Positions 1 to 11,895 of a DNA stretch of 64,000 nt are shown here, piece after piece. Both the position numbers and the translations under genes were made by a program. This DNA comes from Ahaetulla prasina. Lineage: Eukaryota; Chordata; Lepidosauria; Squamata; Colubridae. Location of the stretch: assembly GCF_028640845.1 (NCBI RefSeq), contig NC_080540.1:263347958-263411957 (forward strand), given 5' to 3'. The notes beneath the pieces are model-generated. The model was not told where the DNA came from. It searched no databases and worked only from the letters and a program-made list of their open reading frames with translations. Within the stretch, counting starts at the first letter, position 1. Each line of letters begins with the position of its first letter.

Positions 1-143
1 TTTTAAAAAATCTTCTAGTTTTTTTATGATATATTATGATTTGGGATCAACTGATGATGAGTGTACCTCGATCAACCTGGATTTCTTAAATATATATATA
101 TATATTAAAAAATATCTTCTAGTTTTTTATGACATATTATGAT
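1..143. repeat. Short direct duplication, about 40 bp, two copies
   Basis: Positions 1-42 and about 105-143 carry nearly the same AT-rich sequence, sharing the core tcttctag followed by a T run and then atattatgatt. About 60 bp of unrelated sequence with an (AT)n run lies between. The two copies differ by a few substitutions and small indels. I see no coding content; it may be a local tandem duplication or the edge of an element that starts outside the window. Confidence 0.6.
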
Positions 144-948
144 TGTTGCATAGATGTAGAATTGAAGAGGCAGGTTTACTGAAAAGTAGAATGACTCGTA
201 TCAGAATACTAATCATTACTCAGCTTCTAAAAAGCGTGTGATATAAAGGGGTCTCTTCTTTTAAGCTCTATTACCCTTTTTGATTAATTTGAATGCCCAG
301 CCCTAAATACTACACTATGCCTCTGCTCTAAGGCAGTCACTTAAAAATAACTTCAAATTATATGTCATCCTTTTCGCTTTGCTTCACTTCAAGAGCAAAA
401 TGTATAGTAGCTCTGCAATTAAAGTGCCATTTTTTTCTCTCTGCTGCATTAAGAGACACTCTGGATTGTCAATTGCCACTGAAATAGCTCTATAAACTAT
501 GCAATCTTCTGCACAGAAAAACTCTTATGAAAGAATGAACATTCATTGACCATGGCCAATAAATTATTTATAGGCAGGATGGTTAAAAATTATACAAATA
601 TTCAAATTGCCTCCTGTTTTGCTCCAGAGAGGAGAAAATATCCAATGGATTAAAAGCGTCTGCATTTTTCCTATGGCAAAGGAGGCAGGAATTTTCGATT
701 TCTACAGTGGGTTTTATTTGACTTCAGCTACCTTGGCTATCCTGGTTCAAAAGACAAGTTCTCTATTCGCAAATGTCTCTAAACCTTATCTAGGCCAAAG
801 ATTTATCATTTGCATACAGGCTTCATAGAATCTCAAAGTTTACAGAAAATTTAAGGGGAAAAAAGCACAACCACCAAAACATTGGTAAGAATAAGAAACC
901 CTGAAAATAAACCAGGGAAGGTTGTTTCTGATTAGTCACAGTGCAATG
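144..948. other. Unique AT-rich DNA, no feature seen
   Basis: Short open frames occur but none has recognisable protein character on either strand, and no repeat family is evident. Confidence 0.6.
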
Positions 949-1085
949 TTGACTTACGTACCTTGATGAACGTATCTTTTCTTTTATGTACACTGAGAGC
1001 ATATGCACCAAGACAAATTCCTTGTGTGTCCAATCACACTTGGCCAATAAAATCCTATTCTATTCTATTCTATTCTATTCTATTT
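949..1085 (+). mobile_element. L2-type LINE, 3' end only
   Basis: The sequence matches, almost base for base, the 3' ends of the other L2 copies in this window near 37.5 kb (minus strand), 54.9 kb and 62.9 kb. Shared landmarks are atcttttcttttatgtacac, caccaagacaaattcc and cacacttggccaataaa. It ends in a (TTCTA)n run at about 1059-1085. Only the 3' untranslated region is present, as expected of a heavily 5'-truncated LINE insertion. Confidence 0.85.
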
Positions 1086-2764
1086 GGGAGAGAGAGAGCA
1101 AAAGAAAAGCAGAAAAAAAAACAGAGAGGAGGGGGAGTATCCGTGAGAGAGGTCAAGGTCAAGGTCAAAACGTCAGATTGGAAGCCAGGACCAATATGAG
1201 GAGAATTCAATGCAATAATCTGAAATAAAACAAGGCTGTGATGGCAGAACTGAACTAAAGTAGTCTGTATTACCCTAAGTCTCTAAATGTCTTTATAGTT
1301 GCTTTAAATTTAAAAGAAATTTCATTCATTATATTCTCTTCTATTTTACTGATAAAAGCCTCTGGCTTTTAGCAGCCCATAAAATATCAATAACTCAAAA
1401 TTTCAAGACACCAAAAGAATTTTTTCATACTTACAGTAATGCAGTCTCATCAGAATTACCCAATCTTCCTCTAAACTGCCAGACACCTGATCTTTCAGAG
1501 AGGGATGGGAAGATCTAAGAAAAGAGGATGTCATTCCCAAAAGTGTCAGTTAATCAAAAATGTCCACAGAGCTTAAGATTTTGTTGGGAACTTTTCAAGT
1601 ATGATATGAGGTGGGCTGAAGGAAGAAAGACAGAGTCAGAAAAGACAGACCAGGACAGTAATAAAAGTATTTTAATAATTAACATAATCTTGAATATAAA
1701 CAGCATATGTCTTTTCCTAATATTTCCATTAAAAATACAAATAAAACCTTTTTGTCGCTGCCTTAATCTGCCTCCCGGCCTCCTCTGACAATGTCTCTAT
1801 GGAAGGGTTCCACACTTCAGAGTAACAGATCCAGCAATATGTGGAAGGAATGTCTGCTCTGAAGTGGAACTTGGCTGCTTCTCCTCTCATGGGTATTCAA
1901 TGTGCTACATTTGGCTCTACTTGAAAAAAAAATCCCATTGCAAAGGAGCTGCCAAAGAAAGCTGGCAAAGGTTGGATGGAAAGGAGTGTATGGGATAAAA
2001 GAAGATAAATTGACTTGTCCCCTCAATACACTGTTTGGCCATCAGAGGAAATACACCATACCCTAAACTAGCTGGAGTGATGCAAATGCTCCCACATTTT
2101 TTACACAGTTGCCATCCAATTTAATGAAAAAGAATCTGCTTTAGATATTCTTTCACAACAGAAGAGAATTTTAGATTAATTATTACAGGTAGAATTACTA
2201 TCTCTGCACTTCTAAATTATCACCTCACCAACAGACTACAGCCTCTCTTCCTATGATCCAATTACATCCCACAGGGAAAGATGATGATAGGACTCCTTCT
2301 ATTGTGCTTTTTCAGTCCTGGTTTTACTATCACAGTTATGAGGACATCCTACCCTTGAGATATTGATAAGAGTATTTCTTCTTCTCTTGAGATATTGACA
2401 GAATTTTTTCCACCTAATTTCTCTGCCCACCCAAGTTCATTTGATCTGTACAGAAGGTTCTGGTAATGCTGTTTTTAGGCATAATGGTCATTTTTTGCAA
2501 CTAAAGGATGTTACCTTATCTGCAGGGTAAATTGGACCATCTGTACCCTTCCGTTACTTACCTCAGCTGATGCTTCCTCCCTTTGACCTGTATCTTTGTT
2601 CCTACATGGTCTTCAGTGACTGAGACGCTTCAGAAGAAAACTGTCCTATAGCAGCTGCGATCTTTTCACATTAGAAATTATGAGGAATGCTAAGAACCCT
2701 TCAGTGCCAGTCTTCCAGACTACAGCATGAAATGAGTTAATGGAGGGAGCCAAACTTTCCAATC
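1086..2764. other. Unique DNA, no feature seen
   Basis: A purine-rich stretch follows the L2 tail at about 1086-1150. The rest shows no recognisable coding or repeat signal. Confidence 0.55.
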
Positions 2765-2917
2765 CTCTAGCTCAGGAGTGTCAAACTGGTGGCCTGTAGG
2801 ACAGATGTGTCACATGCAAGCCATGCCCACCCCAGCTCCCCAAAGGCAAAAAAAAATAAATCACGATACGTCATGATACATCGTGACTTGATTAAGTTTG
2901 ACACCCATGCTCTAGCT
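2765..2917. mobile_element. hAT-type MITE with 8-bp target duplication
   Basis: The element spans 2773-2909 (137 bp). Its ends are an imperfect inverted pair, caggagtgtcaaact on the left and agtttgacacccatg on the right. The 8-bp duplication ctctagct flanks it at 2765-2772 and 2910-2917. An 8-bp duplication with CA..TG-type ends is the hAT signature. There is no transposase, so it must have moved in trans. The same end sequence occurs at 16.3 kb and 49.6 kb. Confidence 0.85.
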
Positions 2918-3357
2918 CTTGCTCAATTCAAAATACACCCTAGGCTGCTCAACAGAGACCAAAGACTGCTTTATATTTTTAAATTTCTTTATTTTATTGT
3001 GATACACAATCTGACAAACACACAACATACAACATATAAATATCTCCTATTTTTAAACAATGTTTCTTAGTAGTCTTCTTTCGCTTTATATTTATATTTA
3101 TATTTTTAAATACACATCCATCAAGAACTTCCTTCTTAGGCCTCTTTTTCATTCAGTTATGATTCCTATCAAGCAGTAGTTATATTCAGAGAAAACTGGA
3201 TTGAGTTATAAAAAGAAAATAATAATACTACCTATCTGAATAGTCTGAAGCAAAATACTCACATACAAACACAGGGACATAGCAATCTGTTTCATTATAC
3301 TGAAGTGTTTTTTTTGCTCTCAGTACTATCTAACTGACTGACAATGACTCAACTATT
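2918..3357. other. AT-rich DNA, no feature seen
   Basis: It contains low-complexity T/A runs (for example about 3085-3110) and no recognisable gene. Confidence 0.5.
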
Positions 3358-3579
3358 TTATTCCGGTACAACAATTCTGTGAGTTGGTGATGAAGTAGCC
3401 AAATAAGGCTTCTTTGTGAATGCAAGGCTGGGCTCAGCTTCAGAAGATGAAGGTGTATCATCTGGAGATACCCTTTTGCAAATGTACCTGTTCCTTTCAG
3501 ACAATTTAACTGCTGGTAGGCACACTTTAATTACTGACAATTTTGTTATTGCACTGAGAGGTGCTCCAGTGACTTCAGG
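3358..3579 (-). pseudogene. Candidate terminal exon or processed pseudogene fragment, unknown protein
   Basis: On the minus strand a frame of about 72 codons stays open and ends at TAA (3358-3360). It is rich in Ser, Pro, Thr and Lys (stretches such as SPDDTPSSSEAEPSLAF and SPTHRIVVPE), unlike the low-complexity chance frames elsewhere. Immediately upstream, at about 3580-3605 read on the minus strand, lies a pyrimidine-rich tract ending in tttcctgaag, which resembles a 3' splice acceptor. The frame closes soon upstream of it. This pattern fits a last coding exon, or a piece of a processed pseudogene. I do not recognise the protein and assign no function. An overlapping plus-strand frame (3416-3727) is a rival. 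Chance remains possible in 64 kb. Confidence 0.3.
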
Positions 3580-4482
3580 AAACAATGCAAAAGGAGAAGA
3601 GGGAATTTATATAAATAGCATTTTAAGTGCAAGAGGAAACTTGATTAGAGAACCAGCCATTCTTGCTTCAAGCAGTCAAAAGCAGATGGACAGGCTCTGT
3701 GGAATAAAGCTGAGCCTGACATCTTAGATTCATAATAGAGACATTTTTCTTCTACTGAGAAGGCATGATGGGTACCTTGTCCTCATTGGAGTAAACGAAA
3801 TTGGTTCTTATTCTTTCCAAAGTAGCCTCTAATGCTGATTGCAGCATCTACTATGGTGTAAAACTACTTTAAAGTAGCCACATAAAGAGTTTTTTCAGCT
3901 CCTCAACATATATCTTGGCTTTATACTCAGGACTATTAGGCAAAGTTTCACAAAATCATACAGATGTGTTCTTTAAATTTGAAATTAGATGGTGCAAGCA
4001 ACAATTTTACAATTGTGATTTTCTAAAAAGAAAAATAAAGTGCCACAAAATAGTTTATACCTATAGTCAAGAACTGTTTCTAAGTCAGACTCCTAGGTTA
4101 GATTTAGACTGCAAAGTGTGAAAAATCAACCAGCAAAAATCAATCCAAGAAAGAACAAAAAATAAGATGATAGTTAAAGGAGAGATATTATGTTTCTTAT
4201 TTTGAATAATTTCAAAAGCATCCCTTTCTAAAGAATTTCGAAAGATTTCTAAAGAATCAGAAAGTAAGCTCTTAATTAAGTTTTATTAAAATCAACTACT
4301 TCTTTTTAGTGCCTGCCACCAAAATTTATGATCAAACTAATCTGTTCCAAGATCATAGAAACAGTAGAAGGAGCCATTTTAGTCATTTCATCAAAAGTCA
4401 AGCTCAGCACAGGAATCCCTATTAAAGCATGATCTTGGTTTTGCAATACACATGAAATGTGTGTGTATGTCCATGTGTGCCT
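3580..4482. other. Unique DNA, no clear feature
   Basis: If the exon candidate is real, this would be its upstream intron. No other signal is visible. Confidence 0.45.
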
Positions 4483-4560
4483 GCTTTATTTATTATTTAT
4501 TATATTTGTAGACCACCCTCTAAAATGTATAAGCAGTTACAGTAGCAATGGGAAAACAAA
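4483..4560 (-). mobile_element. Old SINE/LINE tail fragment
   Basis: The ttatttattatttatta run followed by tttgtagaccaccct looks like the reverse complement of the usual squamate tail, in which a cgccc..atataaat block precedes (AAAT)n. Only this tail is left. Confidence 0.35.
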
Positions 4561-5389
4561 ATACAGTACATTTTGTTCTGACCAGACTGATCATTATGAG
4601 TCTTAGTCCCCCTAAAATCCACATCCTTTCCTTTCCTTCTAAATCGACCCTAAGAGAAACAAAACAAGAAAATATATAATAAATGAGGCATTATAAGATC
4701 AATTTTTATAAAAGTATGGAATCTTTTAAAAACAACAAATCTGCTGGTTTCACTATTAGCTTCATCATCAATTACTTTTTCCTTCAGAGACAACTACTGT
4801 AATAAAAATGTAACCATATATGCCAATATGGTACATCCAAGAAACAAACTAGACACAGCAAAAAAAAATATGCTTAAGGAATGTAGGAATTTATCATGGT
4901 TAATATATTTATAAATAGCTTGAAAAATAAAAAGGTGATTTCTAGAAGAAGGACATACTTTGAAAAAAATAACAGAATTTGGAGGGCTTATGCAGTATCA
5001 AGATCACTTACTAAGATATGTATGTAAATTGTTATTGAAATGTGAGACAAAGATGGACAAATCAACAAGAGTATGATAAAGCAGATGCAAAACCTCAAAG
5101 AAATAAACACAGTAACAGAATGGGAAGAATTATGGGGGAAAAAATCATTAAAATTTATTTCAAATTATAATTTAAAGGAAAATTGATTTTAAAAATGTTA
5201 TGTAGATGATACATAGCTCCACCAATAATTATAAAGATCAACAAATTATGTAGCATTAAGTGTTGGAAATGCCATAGTAAAAAATAGAGTTTTAATCATA
5301 AATGGTCAACAGCAGGGAGGAAAATGGAAGCCAACAGGAGAATGCGTTACTACCAAGTTCTCAACTAATATCTTTATTTAGGCTGTATT
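4561..5389. other. AT-rich DNA, no feature seen
   Basis: No convincing open frame or repeat family on either strand. Confidence 0.5.
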
Positions 5390-5783
5390 TACCGTATATA
5401 CTCGAATATAAGCCGATCTGAGTATAAGCCGAGGTCCCCAATTTTACCCCAAAAACTGGGGTAAACTGGGGACTCGAGTATAAGCCGAGGGTGGGAAATG
5501 AGGCACCTACCGGTTGGGGAAAGCCTCCCTCCCTCAGCTGAGAAGGCTGGCGGCTCCCCCGCCCCGCCCTCTCACTGCACCGGCAGGGCTTCCGTCCGGT
5601 AAAATGTGAAAAAAAGAAAAAAAAAACTCGAGTATAAGCCGTATATACTCGAGTATAAGCCGAGGGGCTTAAAAAAAAAAACCTCGAGTATAAGCCGTAT
5701 AGACCCGAGTATAAGCCGAGGGGACGTTTTTCAGCACAAAAAACGTGCTGAAAAACTCGGCTTATACTCGAGTATATACGGTA
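5390..5783. mobile_element. MITE with TA-flanked inverted ends and internal sub-repeats
   Basis: The outer ends are inverted copies of taccgtatatactcgagtat (one mismatch on the left), giving TA at both borders (5390-5391 and 5782-5783), as expected of a Tc1/mariner-like mover. Inside, a roughly 15-bp unit close to ctcgagtataagccg recurs seven times in direct orientation (near 5402, 5419, 5473, 5627, 5648, 5683 and 5706) and once inverted at 5756-5772. A hairpin with 12-bp arms (gtttttcagcac / gtgctgaaaaac) lies at about 5725-5756. A GC-rich block (about 5510-5600) separates two groups of sub-repeats. No transposase is present. Confidence 0.75.
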
Positions 5784-6639
5784 TTCTTAGTAGCACTGCA
5801 TTGGTTAGACCTTTGATAGACATGTTTTCTTTTGTATTTTATTATTCTAACAATAAAAATATCCTAAAGTAAACAAACAAATTGTTCTTAAAATATTTCA
5901 AATTACAACTTATCAGAGCAAACTAATGGGTCTCTCTAATTAGGATTTCTATTCCAGCCAGATGCTAAAGGAAACTCCACAACTGGGACATAAGCACTGT
6001 TTGCTCCCAAAGTGTTTCTTAGCAACTGCTATTGGAAGTCTTGCTGCCTGTAACAACAGAAATACCATGCAACCACAGTGGTCATTTTTACTTTTATATG
6101 AGAGGGAGATAATATACATATCTTTCTATCTTTTGGAAGGGATCTATTCTCCGAGCTTGCTGTTTAGCTTCCGGATATTTCCACACAATATTGTGCACGG
6201 ATCTAATACGTCCAGAAACATTGTGTAAAAAGTTACTGTGAGATTGTCAGTTTCACTTTTGCTTCTTTTACTAAAGATCCCTGGTTGAAGACCTCATCAG
6301 CATATATATTAACGTTTCTGACAATATGAGTCATTTTACATTCACTTTCTGTTGAACTATATTTGTCATTTTAGTACTAAGACATCCAGTTTGGAAAGAT
6401 CTCTTTTTGTGCTCTTTGAAATACTTTTGGTTTGAAACATACACATAATCCTGATTAATCAGCAAATTTTGGTCATCTTGTGGCTCATAACTACATCCAG
6501 GTTATTTGTGGATAACTTAAAAAGCAATAATCCCAAAACAGAACATTTGCAGAGTAACTGTTTCTATTTTTCCACTAGAAATACATTTTTTATGTTCTGC
6601 TTAAATTGTTTTTAAAACGATAGTTACCTTAGAATTATT
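5784..6639. other. Unique DNA, no feature seen
   Basis: An 88-codon plus-strand frame at 5962-6228 has no recognisable domain and is probably chance. Confidence 0.45.
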
Positions 6640-6720
6640 CAATTTGCTCAGAAGCGCTTTGTGAGAGACTTTGTCAAAAGTGTTTTGGAGATCCTGATAT
6701 ACAGTTTCTGTTGAATGAAT
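6640..6720 (-). mobile_element. CR1-type LINE reverse-transcriptase scrap
   Basis: The minus-strand translation contains DLQNTFDKVSHKALLSKL, which resembles the D-x-x-K-A-F-D-x-V-x-H block of CR1/L2-group reverse transcriptases. Flanking sequence is too decayed to follow. Confidence 0.5.
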
Positions 6721-7474
6721 GGATAGGGCACTTAACCCTTTTTTATTGGTGAATTCTCTCTTGCTATAAATTCCAGATCCAGAGGAGAGCATTTTAATCA
6801 GAAAGTAAACTTGAAAGAAAATTGAGAGGTTTTCTATGTTATTCTTAACTAATGTAACCTGAGTGTTTTATTTTTTTAAAAAACTATATTTTAATAGTAA
6901 ATATACATCCCATGTATTCTATAGTTAGCCATATATTGGTTATATATCCTATGATATATATAGCTGATTTTGAAAGAGGTACCACATAAGTTCTGCTGAA
7001 TCTAGCCATTTTTAAAATACCATTTTAAAAAACCCTGAAAAATACTGAACATGCAATGAATGTATTTGTATTTAGTAATAGTTTAGACAGTGAAAGGGGC
7101 AGTGTATAAATGTGATTAATTAATTAATAAATATCAAGTGACTTATTCCATCTTACAACATACACACTCCAAAAATACACAGTGTTGCCTGACTGCCAGG
7201 GACCACTGAGCTTAAAAAAATAAATAAGAAGCTTAAAATGGTGCAGTAATATGGAGGTAAAAGCATTAATCTATGGTTACCTCCCTCTTCATGATCTTAG
7301 CCAAAGAATCATGATCCTCTTGCCATTTAGCTAGCTGAAACCTCAAAGCTTGCTACGTGCTACAGTTATATCATTTCTGTGTGGGAAGCAAAGCTAAACA
7401 AAGTTGTGATCAGGACCACTATACTTCTTGCATTCTCACTAAATCCTCTCTGTTGTGTAGCTTAGATTTACTTA
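6721..7474. other. AT-rich DNA, no feature seen
   Basis: No coding or repeat family signal recognised. Confidence 0.5.
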
Positions 7475-7892
7475 CATAGATTCAGCGGTTTGGACCAGTT
7501 CGGGAGAACCGGACGTTAATTTTAATCTGGTTCACTGAACTGTTAGTTGTAAGGAGGGCTCACCCCATCCACCCTGCCCCACCCTTCTTAGGAGTCTCCA
7601 CACGGCCCTTTTTACATGCCAGATAAGTGCAGGGCCTGTGCAGAGGGTCTGAGAGGGTAAAAACTGGGCCTACTGGAAGTATTGGAAGTCCAGAAATGGG
7701 CCCGTTTCCAGCCTCTGGGGGCCTCTAGTGCCCGGGGTCTCAAGGAAAGCCTCCAGACCCCGGGAAAGGCAAAAATGCCCCCCTGCCATGGTGCAGGGCG
7801 CCAAGTAGGCTACGTCCCCATGGCCATGCCCACCTAGCAACCAGGCAGCAAACTTGTTGCTAAATATTTTCAATCCCGCCCCTGCATAGATT
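7475..7892. mobile_element. Non-autonomous hAT-type element, 402 bp, with 8-bp target duplication
   Basis: The element spans 7483-7884 and is flanked by a perfect 8-bp duplication, catagatt, at 7475-7482 and 7885-7892. The ends are cagcggtttggacc on the left and atcccgcccctg on the right, so the terminal inverted repeat is short and imperfect. The body is clearly more GC-rich than the flanks. The left part (agttcgggagaaccgg) resembles the internal end motif of the MITEs at 26.0 kb and 34.7 kb. A 67-codon minus-strand frame inside has no transposase motif. Confidence 0.8.
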
Positions 7893-10800
7893 ACTTAAAT
7901 TTACAAGTTGCTCTATAGTGTAATGGAATCTGGAAAAAGTCATTGAGGTTGATCACACAAAGGCTGCAAAGATGCAGTGAAAGAAACCCTGTGCCATTAT
8001 GACATTGAACCAAAGTAACTAGAAGCTGCAGCTGCTGACAGAACCTGCTGGACTACTCTGTGCTATGAAGCCTCCACTGGCTTTAAAGACAGGCTCCTCC
8101 AAAAACTGAAAACTGAATAATATCTCAGAATGGCACCCACAGTTACTACAACGTCCATTGTACTCAATTATGCACATCGAGACTGGGACTGTAGAGCCAC
8201 CTCCATGCCCACTGAGGAACCACAAAAAAGTGTGTCTTCTTTCAACCTGAAGGACTACCATACGATTTATTTAGGATTACTGTTGCAAATTACAGCTCAA
8301 CAGCATATTTTTATTCAAAAATGCCATTGATTTCAATAGAATTTTGCCAAGTAATTCAATACAGAATGGAGTTTTCATAAACTGAAATTCTACTCCAAAT
8401 TCTCCAAATTCATCTGTTTGCTAGTTGGGGGGGGGGTGTGATATTCTAATTGATTTATTTTGGCTATGAGTGGATTTACGTCTAGATTAAACAGCTGGAA
8501 TACATCCCTGCTTCATTCATCTGTATGTTATAATTTCATTGATTAAATTTTAGTTGGTGGTTTATAGCATTATGTGCCCCACCTTAAAACCTTCCTTCCT
8601 TCCTTCCTTCTTTTTGTTTCTTCTAAAGTAGTTGGTTCCTTTACTACTAATTACTTTTTTAAAAATGTTAGATATAGATAATAAAGATATGCTGGATCTT
8701 ATTCAGAAAAAGGTGTTTTTCTGATTTAAAAATGGAACATAAGACTAGCAATTAAAACCAATATAGTTATTCTGGTTTATGAGTTGGAAAACATTTTTTT
8801 CTTTTGTTAATATTTGAAATTGCAGCAGACTTTTAGCAGCAAGTATTATAATCCACCAGAAGCTTCTCCTTAATTTTGCTATAATACTGAACACACTAAA
8901 TATGTTTTGCTTCAATTACAATTAATTTTAATACAATTAAATCAAATTTAATTTTCATTACGTTTCCATTCAAATTTGCATCAGCCCTGCCCTTCTTTTG
9001 AGGTTCAACTATCAGTAGGTCACATAAAGTTCAATATTTCCTTGAACTGAACTATAGTTACTATCTTCTCAATAGACTAGGATTTTTTTAAAAAAAAATA
9101 GCATACTTTAGTATACTAGATTTATTGAAATAACAACAAAGATAAATTCAAGGGAGGTACTCATGTACAGTTACAGTGAGAATATTATCTTAGTTGCTAT
9201 AACACTCTGATTAGAACATGAAACCTATGCCAAAGGCAATATGGCAATAATACAGCCATAGTCATGGCTATATAACAACATGCTAATTTTTCCAGGGAAA
9301 AAGAAGATATTTTTTTCAGAAGCCAGATTGTTTCAGGTCCCAAGATGATAAAATGGTCTTCTGAAAATTAGGATATACTGACTGGCATCGCTTGGCCATG
9401 AGCCTCAGAAAACACTGCAAATAATATTTTTGAATAGCTCCTAAAGATGAAATTAATTGCATCTGTTTCCAAGAAATGGTGTGCAATTTAACAGTTTATG
9501 AGGAACGTAAGGAGCTTGCATAAAGAAAGAGGAAAAAGAAAAGCAAAATGGAAAAGTTGTCCCTAAAATAAGATACCTGAATATCTTAAGTGATGCCTGG
9601 ATTGTGTGACTTTATGTGTGTCATCACCACCATTGTTTGAATTGCTGTGAGAAATGTTTATTATTTACACAAGCAAGTGAAAATGGCCTTTCTCTGTATT
9701 TGAGGTAATCAACCATTCTAAAGAATTAAATTTTCTTCCTTTCCCTGGAACATGCCAAAGCAACAGAGATAACAAGTCCAACTTGATTCACTCCATAAGG
9801 TTAAGATTAAATGAAGCAGATAATTGACAAATGTTTTTTTGTTCTATGGTGGCATCAATTGTTTTGAAGGGAGAACCCAATCTTGAAAGGCCTAAAGTCT
9901 TGGGCCTTTCCTATTGGAATAAGATGGGATATCCTATCTGAAAATAATGAAATCATAGTTATCATTTTTCATCTCCCTTTCAAAGAACAACAAGGAAAGT
10001 GAACTCCAAGTTGTATGAATTAAGTATATAATTTTCAACCCATGTGCCAAATGGAAAATCCTATTATATTTAGTGGAGGTAAATACGCATAATATATCTT
10101 CTTTTGCACCACATCCATTTCTACCAGATACAACAGATTAGGATATACTCCTGGTTATTAAACTGCATAATGTTACTGGATCTTTTCTAAGCGTTGGAAT
10201 TTTCTGCTATCTATGACAAATGGAGCCATGCATATTCAGAAAAATAAACTTCTCATCCATCCATCACTTCTCATCCACCTGTATCTTCTGTTTTTAAGCC
10301 TGTTCACTTACTAAGCTCTGGACAGCTACAAAGGCTTAAAAGCACCAAGATACAAACTGACAAATCAATATTAACAACTATGCATTGGGGAAATAATTAT
10401 ACCCTGTCCCCCTGCTTAGACTGGTTCACACAACATCCTAAATCATGCCAGGAATTTTTTTCCTCAATATCCTTGAAGACTATTGCCTTCACCTTTCCCT
10501 TTCTCCAAATACAATTCTCTTGCAGATATAAAATTCCTCTTCCTCCCCCTCCTCCTCCTCCTTCAGTGCAGAGGTGCTACCTCTACCTACTTCTGTGGAA
10601 AAAAACAACCCTCAGTTGCTAAACTCATGTATAAAAAGTTAAACCGCATAATAGAATATTTGACTAAAGCCCAAGAAGAGGAAACTTAATATCTGAAATT
10701 CTTTTGACTGTATATTTGATTTTATTCCCAGCTTCCATCATAGGAACAAGAAAGAAAAGATCCCTTAGCATTATGTGGAGAAATTCTTAGATTAAGCAAA

Positions 10801-11895
10801 GCTCTGTAAATTCCATTGTGCCAGTTCTTTCATTCAAATATACTTTCCCTTACTTGTCTTCTTTTCTTAAGGTGTATTAGAATGCAACCTGAATCTCTGA
10901 CTGCTTTAATAAGAGCAAAACCAACTTGTCTGAACAGAAGCTATTGTTTTTATCTTTTTTTTCTGATTATTTTTTTTTACAAAATATTTAAGCACTATTA
11001 GAAACAAATCAAAGCCTAATAGACTTTATACTTTTTCTGCTCTGAACAATAACATTGTATGGTTGTGCTGCAGCTACTGCTGCTGTTTTGACACTATCCC
11101 TGTCCGAAGCACAGATCAATGGAGAGTGTCATTTTATAAATCTAAAAAGATTTTTTGGGGGAGGGGGATTCTTACCTTCGAAAGCCTTAAACTATTATTT
11201 CATAATACAGAGTGTCTGCAGGTGCCAATAAGAACTGGATGTTATTATGGGAAGTTCTCATCATACCCAATTTAAGAGTCTATTCTTCCCTGGAGAGCAA
11301 AAGCATGCAAGAAAGACAAAGAGTTGAAAAAAATGAAATAGAAGGAGGGGAAAACTGCATTAACTGAATGGAGATCTCTAAAATCCCCAGATCGACTATC
11401 TATTTTTTGCCTCCCAGATAATTCTGTCCCTTGAATGCCAGCAACTTGTTTCGAAAATGAATTATTTGCTTGCACAATAGGTCCCTTTTGCACATGACCT
11501 AGAGCAGAATTTAACTACTCTCTCTATGGTTGCTCCCCATATTGCTCCTAGTATCATCTTCTGCCCATGTGACCAGAACATTATGGCCTGAAACACTTGA
11601 TGTGTGATCATGATATAATGGTTACCTTGTTTGGAAAGTATTACATGTTGCTTAACATAATTTATAAGCAGAGATGAGTTGTTACATTGCTAAGGGCTGT
11701 GCTTTTAGTGCTATGGTTTCTCAGGCTCATGTCTGAAGCTGCAGAATTATTTGAAGGCATATCAGAAAGAATATGTTTTTTGAAAAACAGTTCAAAACTT
11801 TGTAACAAATGGGAACTTAGAAGTTCTTCCTTATGGCCACATAAAGGAGCATTCCTCTAGTCCTTGAGTTATCCATCCCTTCCACACACACACAC
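7893..11895. other. Long unique stretch, only simple repeats
   Basis: Simple repeats are a (CTTC)n run at about 8591-8610, a (CCT)n run at about 10543-10562 and a short (CA)n at about 11884-11898. Open frames are short and have no recognised domain. Conserved non-coding elements cannot be judged without alignment. Confidence 0.5.

Noticed and set aside
3416..3727. 103-codon plus-strand frame as the gene at 3.4 kb
   Set aside because: Less protein-like than the opposite strand and has no splice or start context; kept only as a rival explanation.
5402..5783. CRISPR-like spaced repeats
   Set aside because: Units are irregularly spaced, share sequence with the element ends and sit in a vertebrate MITE.
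10543..10562. Polyproline-coding (CCT)n as part of a gene
   Set aside because: Simple repeat in unique DNA; adjoining residues have no domain.
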